Positions 1-8,316 of a stretch of 64,000 nucleotides of DNA are shown piece by piece. This DNA comes from Mycolicibacterium confluentis (GTDB lineage Bacteria; Actinomycetota; Actinomycetes; Mycobacteriales; Mycobacteriaceae), in assembly GCF_010729895.1 (NCBI RefSeq), contig NZ_AP022612.1, forward strand, positions 1,240,001 to 1,304,000. The letters are read 5' to 3'. Below the pieces are notes generated by a model. That model had not been told where the DNA came from. It worked only from the letters and a program-made list of their open reading frames with translations, and did not search any database. The position numbers were made by a program, and so were the translations under genes. Position 1 is the stretch's first letter, and each line of letters begins with the position of its first letter.

Positions 1-1
1 T

Positions 2-715
2 GGCAACACCCGGTGCTACATCGGTGAGGCCGATGTGGTGGCCGAGCGGTTGCGCCATCACCAGCGGGAGAAGGACTTCTGGGACCGCGTTGTGGTCATC
101 ACGTCCAAGGACGCGAATCTGACAAAGGCGCACGGCCGCTACCTGGAGTCACGGATCATTGATTTGGCCAGGCGTGCTGGCCGAGTGAAGGTCGAGAACG
201 GGACGGCTCCACCACTGCCAGCACTGCCCGAAGCGGATGCCTCCGACATGGATTACTTCGTGACGCAGCTGGAGATCGTGCTCCCTGTGCTGGGCGTCAA
301 TGCGATCCGAGTTCCCTCGGCGAAGCCCGGTCCGAGTGGCAGTCGAGACGAGTCGCTCTCACCGGTTTTCCAGCTGCGCAACGGCAAGCTCGGCGTGGAC
401 GCCAGAGCCCAGCAGATCGACGGTGAATTCACCATGCTGGCCGGCTCAACTGTGGTAGGCACCTGGCAAGGTGTTGGTAAGGCGGAGAGCACTGTGAAGG
501 CATATGCGTCCTATCGGGCTCAACATGAACACCTGGTCTCCGACGGTGCGATCGCTGTCGAAGCGGGGCGGGGCCGCGTCACTCGGAACATCCCGTTCAG
601 CTCACCCTCGACCGCCGGCTCCATCGCATTGGGCCGATCGTGCAACGGTCGCCGGGAGTGGATCGCGGCTGATGGTTCGACGTTCGGAAGCTGGGAGAGC
701 CGCGGCGTCGAGTAA
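2..715 (+). CDS. GIY-YIG nuclease family protein with C-terminal DUF4357 (5' end outside window)
   Basis: The reading frame is open from the first bases, so the start lies upstream of the window. The visible part opens with RCYIGEADVV, the second half of a GIY-YIG core, followed by a region with VVITSKDANLTKAHGRYLESRII, typical of the GIY-YIG proteins that carry a C-terminal DUF4357. The DUF4357-like part is the last ~60 residues (DGSTFGSWE near the end). Such proteins are often found beside type I restriction-modification genes, which fits the hsdM gene 1.4 kb downstream. A role in nucleic-acid cleavage or defence is inferred from family and context; the catalytic first half cannot be checked here. 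Confidence 0.75.
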   Translation, partial: GNTRCYIGEADVVAERLRHHQREKDFWDRVVVITSKDANLTKAHGRYLESRIIDLARRAGRVKVENGTAPPLPALPEADASDMDYFVTQLEIVLPVLGVNAIRVPSAKPGPSGSRDESLSPVFQLRNGKLGVDARAQQIDGEFTMLAGSTVVGTWQGVGKAESTVKAYASYRAQHEHLVSDGAIAVEAGRGRVTRNIPFSSPSTAGSIALGRSCNGRREWIAADGSTFGSWESRGVE

Positions 716-823
716 GGGACATCTCGGTTGTCGGACGGTTCTGCGAGTATCTGAGTGGTCACTGCCTGCGAACGAGGCAGAATTGCAGGTGGTCGCTCGC
801 AATGCAGATGGGAGGCGCCGATC

Positions 824-1678
824 ATGATCAAGCAGATCGAGCTGCGTCTCGTCGATGGAGCGGCACCCAGCGGTGAGATCGCGCTGAAGGACCTGAGCGG
901 TATCGCGGCGGCCCTGCAGGAGCTGGTGACTCGCCTCAGCAGGGAGGCCGCTGACGCGGCGGGTCCCGGCCGGTCGAAGCAGTACGTCGAAGAGTTCGCC
1001 GAACTCCGTCTGGACGGCATCACCGCAGGTAGCACCGTACTCAAAGTCAGCAAGGGGCCGACGGACAAGCTGGATGTCGACGTGCCTGGTCTCACCGAGG
1101 CCGACGAACGGCTGTGGGACATCCTGGGTGCCATCGGCGCTGATCAACGACCTGACTGGACCAGTACGTTGGTCGCCGAGTCGGTCGGCAAGCTTGCCGT
1201 CGCGCTGCGGGGAGCGGCATCGACAACGGTTGTTTCCTCGCCCGCCCGCACTGACGTGCGGATCGACTCCGCACAGATCCACCTCGAGACCTGGGCGGTC
1301 AACCGGGTCTCGGCCGCAGGCTCGGGCACCGCTGCGGGTTGGCTGGAGAAGGTGGACCTGCGCTCGCACACATTCCGGATCCGTGACGACGTCGGAAACA
1401 CCGTCGAACTCCGACGGGTCATCGATGACAAGGCGGCGGGGCGGCTCGTCGGACGATGGGTGACTGCCGAGGGGGACGCGACGCTGAGCCCCTCGGGACG
1501 GGTGGTCCTGAACAACGCGCGCGTGCTCGCGACGGGCGACCCTGCGGCGGCATTCCTGAGCAGTCATGTTGTGTCCCTCGACGAGATCCTCGCGAGCGCG
1601 CCAGGCCCAGATCCAAGCGGTGGGCTCGACCTCACCGACGAGGAAGCGGCGGAGTTCCTTCGGGCCATTCGTTCATGA
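824..1678 (+). CDS. Hypothetical protein, 284 aa, probable partner (antitoxin?) of the PIN toxin
   Basis: I do not recognise a named domain. The start is ATG 824, with GGGAGG about 10 nt upstream; an in-frame GTG at 755 has no such site. The N-terminus (MIKQIELRLVDG) looks like a beta strand followed by helices. The C-terminus ends in an acidic helix (DLTDEEAAEFLRAIRS), the kind of tail many antitoxins use to wrap a toxin. Its stop overlaps the start of the downstream PIN gene in an ATGA, so the two are translationally coupled like a toxin-antitoxin pair. At 284 aa it is three to four times longer than a usual VapB. A hairpin or operator (CTGCCT-N7-AGGCAG, 762-780) lies upstream. The antitoxin role is inferred. 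Confidence 0.7.
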   Translation: MIKQIELRLVDGAAPSGEIALKDLSGIAAALQELVTRLSREAADAAGPGRSKQYVEEFAELRLDGITAGSTVLKVSKGPTDKLDVDVPGLTEADERLWDILGAIGADQRPDWTSTLVAESVGKLAVALRGAASTTVVSSPARTDVRIDSAQIHLETWAVNRVSAAGSGTAAGWLEKVDLRSHTFRIRDDVGNTVELRRVIDDKAAGRLVGRWVTAEGDATLSPSGRVVLNNARVLATGDPAAAFLSSHVVSLDEILASAPGPDPSGGLDLTDEEAAEFLRAIRS

Positions 1679-2094
1679 CCGTGTTGAACGCGATCGTCGA
1701 TACCGACGTCTTCAGCCGTGTCTACGTGCTCCCGAGGGGTACCGAGCCTCGCGCATCAACATGGACGGACGAGCTGGCGGATCGCCGAGTCATCATCTCG
1801 TTCCAGACGCGGGCCGAGATTCTCTCCGGCGCTCGTCAGAGTAAATGGGGTGCGCCACGGGTCACTCGGCTTCAGGAGATCCTGGCGCGCACTCCGACCA
1901 TCTACTCGGATAGCGAGGTTGTCGACGCGTACGCGGTCCTCTCGGCTGAGTGCCGCGCGGCCGGCCATGCTCTCCACGAGAAGATCCACACGGCTGATCG
2001 GTGGATTGCGGCTTGTGCGATAGCAAAGGGCCTAGAACTGTTCTCTGGCGACGCCATCTTTGAAGGTGTACCGAATCTGAATGTCCACAGCTGA
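1675..2094 (+). CDS. PIN-domain ribonuclease (VapC-like toxin)
   Basis: This 139-aa protein fits a single PIN domain. The four acidic metal-binding positions are visible: D9/D11 in VDTDVF, E48 in TRAEIL, D108 in HTADRW and D126 in SGDAIF, followed by the usual terminal strand. PIN toxins of this type cleave RNA, commonly tRNA or rRNA, and are neutralised by a partner encoded just upstream. Its ATG overlaps the TGA of the upstream gene (ATGA), so expression is coupled. Several rare A/T-rich codons in the last third (ATA, CTA) differ from the surrounding GC-biased genes and suggest acquired DNA. Domain call is strong; the target is unknown. Confidence 0.88.
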   Translation: MTVLNAIVDTDVFSRVYVLPRGTEPRASTWTDELADRRVIISFQTRAEILSGARQSKWGAPRVTRLQEILARTPTIYSDSEVVDAYAVLSAECRAAGHALHEKIHTADRWIAACAIAKGLELFSGDAIFEGVPNLNVHS

Positions 2095-2108
2095 GCTCGA
2101 AGGAATGC

Positions 2109-3593
2109 ATGTCTGAATCACGCCGCCTCGTCGACAAGCTCTGGTCGTACTGCAACGTCCTGCGAGACGACGGTGTCGGGGTCATCGAGTACACCGAACA
2201 GCTCACGTACCTGCTGTTCTTGAAGATGGCGCACGAGCGGGAAACCCGCAAACTGAACCCGCAGAAGATCGTTCCCGACGAGTATTCCTGGCAGAAGCTC
2301 CTCGATGCCGAAGGCACCGACCTCGAAGTTGAATACACCAATATTCTCGTCGGCTTGGCGCAGCAGCCGGGAACCCTCGGCACCATCTATCGCAAGGCAC
2401 AGAACAGGGTTCAGGACCCGGCCAAGCTCAAGCGTCTCATCGTCGACCTGATCGACAAGGAGAACTGGTCCGCCTCGGGCACCGACCTCAAGGGCGACGC
2501 CTACGAGGAACTGCTCGCCAAGGGGGCGTCCGACAAGGGTTCTGGAGCGGGCCAGTACTTCACGCCGCGCGACCTCATCCGCGCCATCGTGGACGTGATC
2601 GATCCGTCGGTGGCGGACACCGTCGTGGACCCGGCCTGCGGCACCGGAGGCTTCCTTCTCGTCGCCCACGAACACGTCGCAGAGGGAGCGGGAACGCTCA
2701 CCCCGACGCAACGGAACCATCTGCGGGACAAATTCGTCGCAGGGTATGAGCTCGTCGACGGCACCGCGCGTCTGGCGGCGATGAACTTGTTGCTGCATGG
2801 AATCGGAACCGCAGACGGCCCCTCGTTGATCGAGGTTCGCGATGCCTTGATAGCCGATCCAGGGCAGCGATGGTCGGTGGTGCTGTCCAACCCGCCATTC
2901 GGGCGCAAATCGTCGCTGACCATGGTCGGAGCGGACGGGCGGGAAGTGCGCGACGACGTCGAAATCGAACGCCAGGACTTCGTCGTCACCACCAGCAACA
3001 AGCAGCTCAATTTCCTACAGCACATCATGACCATCCTCGACATCAACGGTCGCGCGGCCGTCGTGCTACCCGACAACGTGCTGTTCGAAGGGGGAGCTGG
3101 GGAGACGCTGCGTCGAAAGCTGCTGGAAGACTTCGACCTTCACACCATGCTGCGGCTGCCGACCGGCATCTTCTACGCCCAGGGTGTGAAGGCGAACGTG
3201 CTGTTCTTCGACAAGAAGCCAGCCGCTGAGCAGCCGTGGACCACCAGGCTGTGGGTCTATGACCTGCGCACAAACCAGCACTTCACGCTGAAGCAGAACC
3301 CCTTGCGGCGGCACCACCTCGATGAGTTCGTCGACTCCTACCTTTCGGGAAAACCGCATGAGGAGCGCGTCGAGTCGGAGCGGTGGAAAGCGTTCACCTA
3401 TGACGACCTCATCGCTCGCGACAAGGTGAACCTCGACATCACCTGGCTGCGCGACGAATCGCTGGAGGATGCTGACAACCTCCCGGCGCCGGAGGTGATC
3501 GCCCGCGAGATCGTGGAGGACCTGACCGCCGCGCTGGCTGAATTCGAAGCTGTCGCGGCCGCACTGGAGGCGTCGGCGAACGACCGGGGCTGA
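2109..3593 (+). CDS. hsdM: Type I restriction-modification system DNA methylase subunit HsdM
   Basis: This 494-aa protein has the HsdM layout: an N-terminal helical domain (about residues 1-130, the HsdM_N type) and an N6-adenine methylase domain. The SAM-binding motif DPACGTGGF is near residue 174 and the catalytic NPPF motif near 261. Length matches the family. It would modify adenines as an M2S complex guided by HsdS. It starts 14 nt after the PIN gene, on the same strand. No hsdS or hsdR follows: the next gene is a metabolic hydrolase. It is therefore either an orphan methylase, a truncated locus, or one whose partners lie upstream of the window. Confidence 0.93.
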   Translation: MSESRRLVDKLWSYCNVLRDDGVGVIEYTEQLTYLLFLKMAHERETRKLNPQKIVPDEYSWQKLLDAEGTDLEVEYTNILVGLAQQPGTLGTIYRKAQNRVQDPAKLKRLIVDLIDKENWSASGTDLKGDAYEELLAKGASDKGSGAGQYFTPRDLIRAIVDVIDPSVADTVVDPACGTGGFLLVAHEHVAEGAGTLTPTQRNHLRDKFVAGYELVDGTARLAAMNLLLHGIGTADGPSLIEVRDALIADPGQRWSVVLSNPPFGRKSSLTMVGADGREVRDDVEIERQDFVVTTSNKQLNFLQHIMTILDINGRAAVVLPDNVLFEGGAGETLRRKLLEDFDLHTMLRLPTGIFYAQGVKANVLFFDKKPAAEQPWTTRLWVYDLRTNQHFTLKQNPLRRHHLDEFVDSYLSGKPHEERVESERWKAFTYDDLIARDKVNLDITWLRDESLEDADNLPAPEVIAREIVEDLTAALAEFEAVAAALEASANDRG

Positions 3594-3616
3594 GCACCGC
3601 AGCCATCTCGCTGTTC

Positions 3617-3631
3617 GAGAATGATGTTCTC
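3617..3631. promoter_or_regulatory. Palindromic operator candidate (GAGAA-N5-TTCTC)
   Basis: GAGAATGATGTTCTC is a near-perfect dyad lying 25 bp before the likely GTG start of the hydrolase operon. It matches 11 of 15 bases of the perfect dyad at 27787-27803 and resembles the one at 13171-13185. It is read as a TetR-type operator of the catabolic cluster; this is inference from sequence similarity and position. Confidence 0.55.
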
Positions 3632-3655
3632 CAATTGCGAAAACATCAGTATCGT

Positions 3656-4522
3656 GTGGCCGTGGACTTCGAACACAAGACCGTCGTGGTCGACGGACTG
3701 GTGACCAGCTACCTGGAGGCGGGCACCGGTGACCCGGTGGTGCTGCTGCACGGCGGGGAGTTCGGTGCCAGCGCGGAACTCGGCTGGGAGCACACGATCT
3801 CGGCCCTGGCGGCTCATCACCGGGTGCTGGCCCCCGACATGCTGGGCTACGGAGGCTCGGCCAAGGTGCTCGATTTCGTCGACGGGCGCGGGATGCGGAT
3901 CCGGCACATCGCGGCGTTCTGCGCGGCGATGGGGGTCACCTCGGCGCACTTCGTCGGCAACTCGATGGGGGCGATCAACCTGCTGGTGGACACCACCTCC
4001 GCGATGCCCGTGTTGCCGGTGCGGACGATGGTGGCCATCTGCGGCGGCGGCGAGATCCAGGCAGGCGACTACATGCGCGCGCTGTACGACTACGACGCGA
4101 CCCTGCCGGCCATGCGCCGCATCGTCGAGGCCCTGTTCTTCGACCCGCGCTACCCGGACGACGGGGCATACGTGGCGCGCAGGCACGAATCGGCCACTGT
4201 GCCGGGCGCGTGGGAGGCGATCGCCGCGGCCCGGTTCCGTCGACCGGGGGCAGAGCCACCGTCGGCGGCCTCGAGTACCCGTGCCTACGAGCGGATCACG
4301 GTGCCGACCCTCGTCGTCGAGGGCGCCGGTGACAAACTGCTGCCAGCGGGGTGGGCCGCGGAGATCGCCGCGCAGATCGACGGTGCACGCTCGGCGGTCG
4401 TCGATGCCGCGGGACACTGCCCCCAGATCGAACAGCCACAGGTCGTCAACGACCTGCTGCTGTCCTTCTTCGCCGAACACCAGGACTCAGAACACAACGA
4501 CAAGGGAGCACGCGCTTCATGA
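3656..4522 (+). CDS. Alpha/beta hydrolase, C-C bond hydrolase-like
   Basis: The protein of about 288 aa has the full hydrolase triad: nucleophile S103 in GNSMG, acid D226 in GAGDKLLP and H254 in AGHCPQIE. The oxyanion loop is LHGGEFGAS. The spacing resembles meta-cleavage product hydrolases (BphD/HsaD type), so cleavage of a carbon-carbon bond or ester in a catabolic intermediate is plausible; the substrate is unknown. No clear ribosome site exists; GTG 3656, GTG 3662 and TTG 3635 are all possible starts, and GTG 3656 is preferred because it clears the palindrome at 3617-3631. The stop overlaps the next start (ATGA), so it forms an operon with the SDR. Confidence 0.85.
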   Translation: MAVDFEHKTVVVDGLVTSYLEAGTGDPVVLLHGGEFGASAELGWEHTISALAAHHRVLAPDMLGYGGSAKVLDFVDGRGMRIRHIAAFCAAMGVTSAHFVGNSMGAINLLVDTTSAMPVLPVRTMVAICGGGEIQAGDYMRALYDYDATLPAMRRIVEALFFDPRYPDDGAYVARRHESATVPGAWEAIAAARFRRPGAEPPSAASSTRAYERITVPTLVVEGAGDKLLPAGWAAEIAAQIDGARSAVVDAAGHCPQIEQPQVVNDLLLSFFAEHQDSEHNDKGARAS

Positions 4523-5325
4523 GCAGCCAGCAGGAACTCGCCGGCAAGGTCGCCGTCGTCACGGGCGGTGCGGGCGGGTTGGGCCGCGGTATCGCCGAGC
4601 GGTTCGTGGCCGAGGGCGCCAAGGTCGTGGTGGGCGACATCGCCGAGGGCGAACCACTCGGCGGGGACAGCCTTTTCGTGCCCACCGACGTCTCCGACCT
4701 CGAGCAGGTGAGCCGACTGGTGTCGACCGCGATCGAGGAGTTCGGCGGCCTGGACATCATGGTGAACAACGCGGGAGTCTCGGGCACCATGCATCGCCGG
4801 TTCCTGGACGACGACCTGGCCGACTTCCACAAGGTGATGGGGGTCAACGTGCTCGGCGTCATGGCGGGCACGCGGGACGCCGCGCGGTACATGGCCGAAC
4901 ACGGCGGCGGGTCCATCCTGAACCTGACCTCGATCGGTGGCATCCAGGCGGGCGGGGGGGTGCAGACCTACCGCGCCTCCAAGGCCGCCGTCATCCAGTT
5001 CACCAAATCAGCGGCAATCGAACTGGCGCACTACGAGATTCGCGTCAACGCGATCGCACCCGGCAACATCCGCACCGCGATCGTGAAGAAGTCGGCCACG
5101 GGTGAGGACCTCGAACGTCTCGAACAGTTCGAGGAGGCCATCCGCGCCCAGATGCGCGCGGACCGCCCGCTCAAGCGGGAGGGCACGGTCGAGGACGTCG
5201 CCGAGGCCGCGCTGTACTTCGCGGGCGACCGCTCGCGCTACGTCACGGGTACGGTGCTGCCGATCGATGGCGGGACGGTGGCCGGAAAGGTGATCGTCCG
5301 CAAGCCCAAGGCGGAGAAGTCCTAG
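4519..5325 (+). CDS. Short-chain dehydrogenase/reductase (SDR)
   Basis: This classical SDR of 268 aa has the nucleotide-binding motif TGGAGGLG at residues 15-22, NNAG at 83-86, catalytic Ser138, and YRASK with Y151 and K155. The aspartate at the end of strand beta-2 (VVVGDIAEG, D40) favours NAD(H). It oxidises or reduces an alcohol/ketone, probably in the pathway of the hydrolase it overlaps by 4 bp. The ATG at 4519 is fixed by that ATGA overlap. It converges on the next gene, and the two stop codons overlap. The substrate is not predictable from sequence. Confidence 0.9.
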   Translation: MSSQQELAGKVAVVTGGAGGLGRGIAERFVAEGAKVVVGDIAEGEPLGGDSLFVPTDVSDLEQVSRLVSTAIEEFGGLDIMVNNAGVSGTMHRRFLDDDLADFHKVMGVNVLGVMAGTRDAARYMAEHGGGSILNLTSIGGIQAGGGVQTYRASKAAVIQFTKSAAIELAHYEIRVNAIAPGNIRTAIVKKSATGEDLERLEQFEEAIRAQMRADRPLKREGTVEDVAEAALYFAGDRSRYVTGTVLPIDGGTVAGKVIVRKPKAEKS

Positions 5326-6053
5326 CGTCCGTCGGCGCGGTCGACGTGCTCGGCCACCAACCGCGGGTACCGGGCACGGTCGGGGCGGAAGATGTCGTGC
5401 GGCGAGTCGGCGAACTCGACCAACTGCGCCGAGGGGAACAGGCGCGCGTAACGGTCCCAGACCTCGTCGGGGACGATGACGCGGGACTCGGGGCTGCGCA
5501 CCGCGAGCAGCGGGATGTTCAACTCGGTCAACGGCTCCCAGAACGAGCGCTCCTGCGCGGCCTGGAACGTCAGAAGCGCGGCCTTCTCGTCAAGTCGGTC
5601 TCGCACGGGTGTGCCGCGCCACTTGCCGTCCAGCAGCCAGCGCACCGCGTCGTCTGGCACGAGCTTCTCCTCGGGCACGTAGTCGCCGATCGACAGCGAC
5701 CGGACGCGGGCGGCGTTGCCCAGGGTCCACAGGACCGCGGCCGACGTGCCGCGCGAGAACGTCACGATGTGCACGGGTCCGTCGGTCACCGCGTCGACTA
5801 CCGCGCCCACGTCGCCGCTGAGCGTCTCCAGGTCGTAGCCGTCGACGGGCGCGTCGCTGCGACCGTGTCCGCGCACTTCCACCACGACGGTGCGGCGACC
5901 GAACTCTGGCAGCACGGCCTCGTAGTCGTAGGCCAGGCAGGTCATCCCGGGAACGAACACGATGGGCGCACGGCGGTCATTCTCAACGGACTCTCCGCCG
6001 GAGTCGAGGTAGTGCAGGCGGACACCGTCGTGGTGGGTGAACTGTGACCTCAT
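5322..6053 (-). CDS. Alpha/beta hydrolase
   Basis: This 243-aa hydrolase begins at ATG 6053 (MRSQFTHHDGVRLHY); a longer in-frame version to 6134 would run through the palindrome at 6075-6094 and is not favoured. The nucleophile S100 sits in TFSRGT, where the usual first glycine of GxSxG is replaced by Phe. The catalytic His is in DSPHDIF near the C-terminus, and RGHGRSD around 61-67 follows strand 4. It is divergent from the TetR gene at 6119, which probably controls it through the shared palindrome. Esterase or lactonase activity is likely; the substrate is unknown. Confidence 0.82.
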   Translation of the reverse strand: MRSQFTHHDGVRLHYLDSGGESVENDRRAPIVFVPGMTCLAYDYEAVLPEFGRRTVVVEVRGHGRSDAPVDGYDLETLSGDVGAVVDAVTDGPVHIVTFSRGTSAAVLWTLGNAARVRSLSIGDYVPEEKLVPDDAVRWLLDGKWRGTPVRDRLDEKAALLTFQAAQERSFWEPLTELNIPLLAVRSPESRVIVPDEVWDRYARLFPSAQLVEFADSPHDIFRPDRARYPRLVAEHVDRADGR

Positions 6054-6074
6054 CGTGCGCACTCTATCGCCCGC

Positions 6075-6094
6075 TAAATCAAGCGCTTGACTTA
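6075..6094. promoter_or_regulatory. TetR-type operator between divergent hydrolase and TetR genes
   Basis: TAAATCAAGCGCTTGACTTA is a 20-bp dyad with a perfect 12-bp core, TCAAGCGCTTGA. It sits between the start of the minus-strand hydrolase (6053) and the plus-strand TetR gene (6119). Position and symmetry fit an operator bound by the adjacent regulator. It is unlike the GAGAAT and GACTGA palindromes elsewhere in the window. Confidence 0.65.
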
Positions 6095-6118
6095 AATCAG
6101 CATGAACGGTTGACTCGT

Positions 6119-6820
6119 GTGGTGACCGCCACAAGGCCGCTGCGTTCCGTGCGGGCGCAGAACACGCAGGAGGCCATCCTCACTGCCGCCGAGCGCCTGT
6201 TCGCCGAGAACGGCGTGTTCGCGGTGTCCAACCGCCAGGTCAGCGATCAGGCCGGGCAGGGGAACAACGCCGCGGTCGGGTACCACTTCGGCACCAAGGC
6301 GGACCTGATCCGCGCGATCGTCCGTAAGCACAACGAGCAGGTGGAGCGCCTGTGCGAGCAGATGGTCGCGCAGGTACTGGAGAAGGCCGAGGCGTCCGGC
6401 ACGGCACCGGAACTGCGGGACTGGGTGCAGTGCCTGGTCCGTCCACTGGCGGCGCACCTGACGGCGCTGACGGAGGCGGACGGCACGTCCACCTACGCGC
6501 GGTTCTCGGCACAACTCATGCCGGATCCCGCGCATCGCGATCTGGTGTCCGAGGAATCGTTGTCCTCGCCCTCGGTGCTCCGGATCATCCAGGGCCTCAA
6601 CAGCCGTCTGGCGGACGTGCCCGTCGACGTGCGAATCGAACGCAATGCCATGGCGCGACACCTGATCGTGCACATGTTCGCCGAGCAGGAACGCGCACTG
6701 GCGCAGGGGGATCCGATGGCCCGGCCGGGCTGGGACGGCACCGCCGACGGTCTGGTGGATGCGATCACCGGCCTGCTGCTGGCGCCGGTGACCCCGCGAG
6801 CACAGGGAGAGTCCAGATGA
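6119..6820 (+). CDS. TetR family transcriptional regulator
   Basis: The N-terminal helix-turn-helix covers roughly residues 12-60 (TQEAILTAAERLFAENGVFAVSNRQVSDQAGQ...YHFGTKADLI), the standard TetR pattern; the rest is the ligand-binding helical domain. The start is GTG 6119 or GTG 6122; the upstream in-frame ATG at 6044 would put the palindrome inside the gene. It overlaps the ferredoxin gene by ATGA and so probably controls the ferredoxin-P450 operon as well as the divergent hydrolase. The inducer is unknown. Confidence 0.88.
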   Translation: MVTATRPLRSVRAQNTQEAILTAAERLFAENGVFAVSNRQVSDQAGQGNNAAVGYHFGTKADLIRAIVRKHNEQVERLCEQMVAQVLEKAEASGTAPELRDWVQCLVRPLAAHLTALTEADGTSTYARFSAQLMPDPAHRDLVSEESLSSPSVLRIIQGLNSRLADVPVDVRIERNAMARHLIVHMFAEQERALAQGDPMARPGWDGTADGLVDAITGLLLAPVTPRAQGESR

Positions 6821-7011
6821 AAGTGACTGTCGACCAGGCCAAGTGCGTCTCCGCGGGTAACTGTGTCGCGCACGCGCCGGATGTCTTCGACCAGGACGAG
6901 GACGACGGCAGCGTGATCCTCCTCGACGAACACCCCTCCGACGATCACCTGGACGGCGTGCGCGAGGCCGTGGCGGCATGCCCGGCGTTGGCGATTCATC
7001 TCGTCGAGTGA
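6817..7011 (+). CDS. 3Fe-4S ferredoxin, P450 redox partner
   Basis: This 64-aa ferredoxin has the pattern C-X5-C (AKCVSAGNC) and a later CP (AACPALA), the three-cysteine signature of actinobacterial 3Fe-4S ferredoxins that feed electrons to cytochromes P450. Acidic stretches (DQDEDDGS) match the usual docking surface. Its ATG overlaps the TetR stop, and a P450 gene follows 56 bp later, so it is the likely dedicated electron donor of that P450. No reductase gene is adjacent; a housekeeping ferredoxin reductase would be needed. Confidence 0.92.
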   Translation: MKVTVDQAKCVSAGNCVAHAPDVFDQDEDDGSVILLDEHPSDDHLDGVREAVAACPALAIHLVE

Positions 7012-7067
7012 CCTCTCTGTCCCGCGCCTGACCAGAACCCAGCCCAGACCACCGCAAGGAAGAGCAG

Positions 7068-8300
7068 ATGACCGAGATCCTCCCCGACACGCAGGTCGAC
7101 ATCCCCGAGTACCCGATGGAGCGCTCGGCGGCCTGCCCCTTCGCGCCGCCGCCCGGCGTGATGGAACTCGGCGCCAGGGCCCCGCTGTCGCGGGTGCGGA
7201 TCTGGGACGGCAGCACGCCCTGGCTGATCACGGGCTACGAGGTCGCGCGGACGCTGTTCGCCGATTCCCGGGTCAGTGTCGACGACCGCATCGCGGGTTT
7301 CCCGCACTGGAATGAGCACATGCTGTCCACTGTGGACAAGCGACCCCGGTCGGTGTTCACCTCGGATGCCGAGGAGCACACCAGGTTCCGCCGGATGCTC
7401 TCCAAGCCGTTCACCTTCCGACGCGTGGAGGGACTGCGCCCGGTCATCCAGAAGATCACCGACGAGTGCATCGACGAGATCCTGGCCGGGCCCCAACCCG
7501 CCGACCTCGTGGACAAGCTGGCATTGCCGGTGCCGACCGTGGTGATCAGCGAAATGCTCGGCGTCCCCTACGAAGATCACGAGTTCTTCCAGGAGCACGC
7601 CAACGCCGGCCTGGCCCGCTACGCCGCGGCGGACGCCATGCAGAAGGGCGCGATGAGCCTGCACCAGTACCTGATCGACCTCATCGAGAAGAAGCAGGCC
7701 AACCCCGTCGAGGACGCGGTGTCGGATCTGGCCGAGCGCGTCAACGCCGGCGAGATCAGCGTCAAGGAGGCCGCGCAGTTGGGGACCGGCCTGCTCATCG
7801 CCGGCCACGAGACCACCGCCAACGTCATCGGCATCGGGGTGCTGGCGCTGCTGGAGAATCCCGAACAGGCCGAATTCCTGCGTAATACCGAGGATCCGAA
7901 GGTCATCGCGAACGCGGTCGAGGAGTTGATGCGCTACCTGAGCATCATCCAGAACGGTCAGCGTCGAGTCGCGTTGGAGGACATCGAGATCGCGGGTGAG
8001 ACGATCAAGGCCGGCGAGGGCATCATCCTCGACCTGGCGCCCGCGAACTGGGACGGCACCGCCTTCCCGGAGCCCGACCGGCTGGACCTGAGCCGCGAGA
8101 ATGCCCGCGACGAACTGGGATTCGGTTTCGGCAGGCACCAGTGTGTGGGCCAGCAGTTGGCCCGCGCCGAACTGCAGATCGTCTTCCACACCCTGGTGCG
8201 CCGCATCCCCACGCTGTGTCTGGCGATCCCGTTCGACGAGGTGCCGTTCAAGAACGATCGCCTGGCCTACGGCGTCTACAGCCTGCCCGTCACCTGGTAG
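7068..8300 (+). CDS. Cytochrome P450
   Basis: This soluble P450 of 410 aa has the I-helix motif AGHETT (about 245-250), the K-helix ExxR region (EELMR) and the heme loop FGFGRHQCVGQ with axial Cys359. The form of the heme loop and the paired ferredoxin resemble the CYP105-like actinobacterial group, but the family cannot be fixed without alignment. GGAAGAG lies about 7 nt before the ATG. It forms a unit with the TetR and ferredoxin genes and ends just before a strong terminator hairpin. Monooxygenation of a hydrophobic substrate is expected. Confidence 0.93.
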   Translation: MTEILPDTQVDIPEYPMERSAACPFAPPPGVMELGARAPLSRVRIWDGSTPWLITGYEVARTLFADSRVSVDDRIAGFPHWNEHMLSTVDKRPRSVFTSDAEEHTRFRRMLSKPFTFRRVEGLRPVIQKITDECIDEILAGPQPADLVDKLALPVPTVVISEMLGVPYEDHEFFQEHANAGLARYAAADAMQKGAMSLHQYLIDLIEKKQANPVEDAVSDLAERVNAGEISVKEAAQLGTGLLIAGHETTANVIGIGVLALLENPEQAEFLRNTEDPKVIANAVEELMRYLSIIQNGQRRVALEDIEIAGETIKAGEGIILDLAPANWDGTAFPEPDRLDLSRENARDELGFGFGRHQCVGQQLARAELQIVFHTLVRRIPTLCLAIPFDEVPFKNDRLAYGVYSLPVTW

Positions 8301-8316
8301 CCCCAGCACCTACCGC

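Noticed and set aside
3590..3655. Start of an hsdS gene after hsdM
   Set aside because: CTGAGCACC after the hsdM stop resembles a coupled start, but the frame runs straight into the alpha/beta hydrolase, so no specificity subunit is present.
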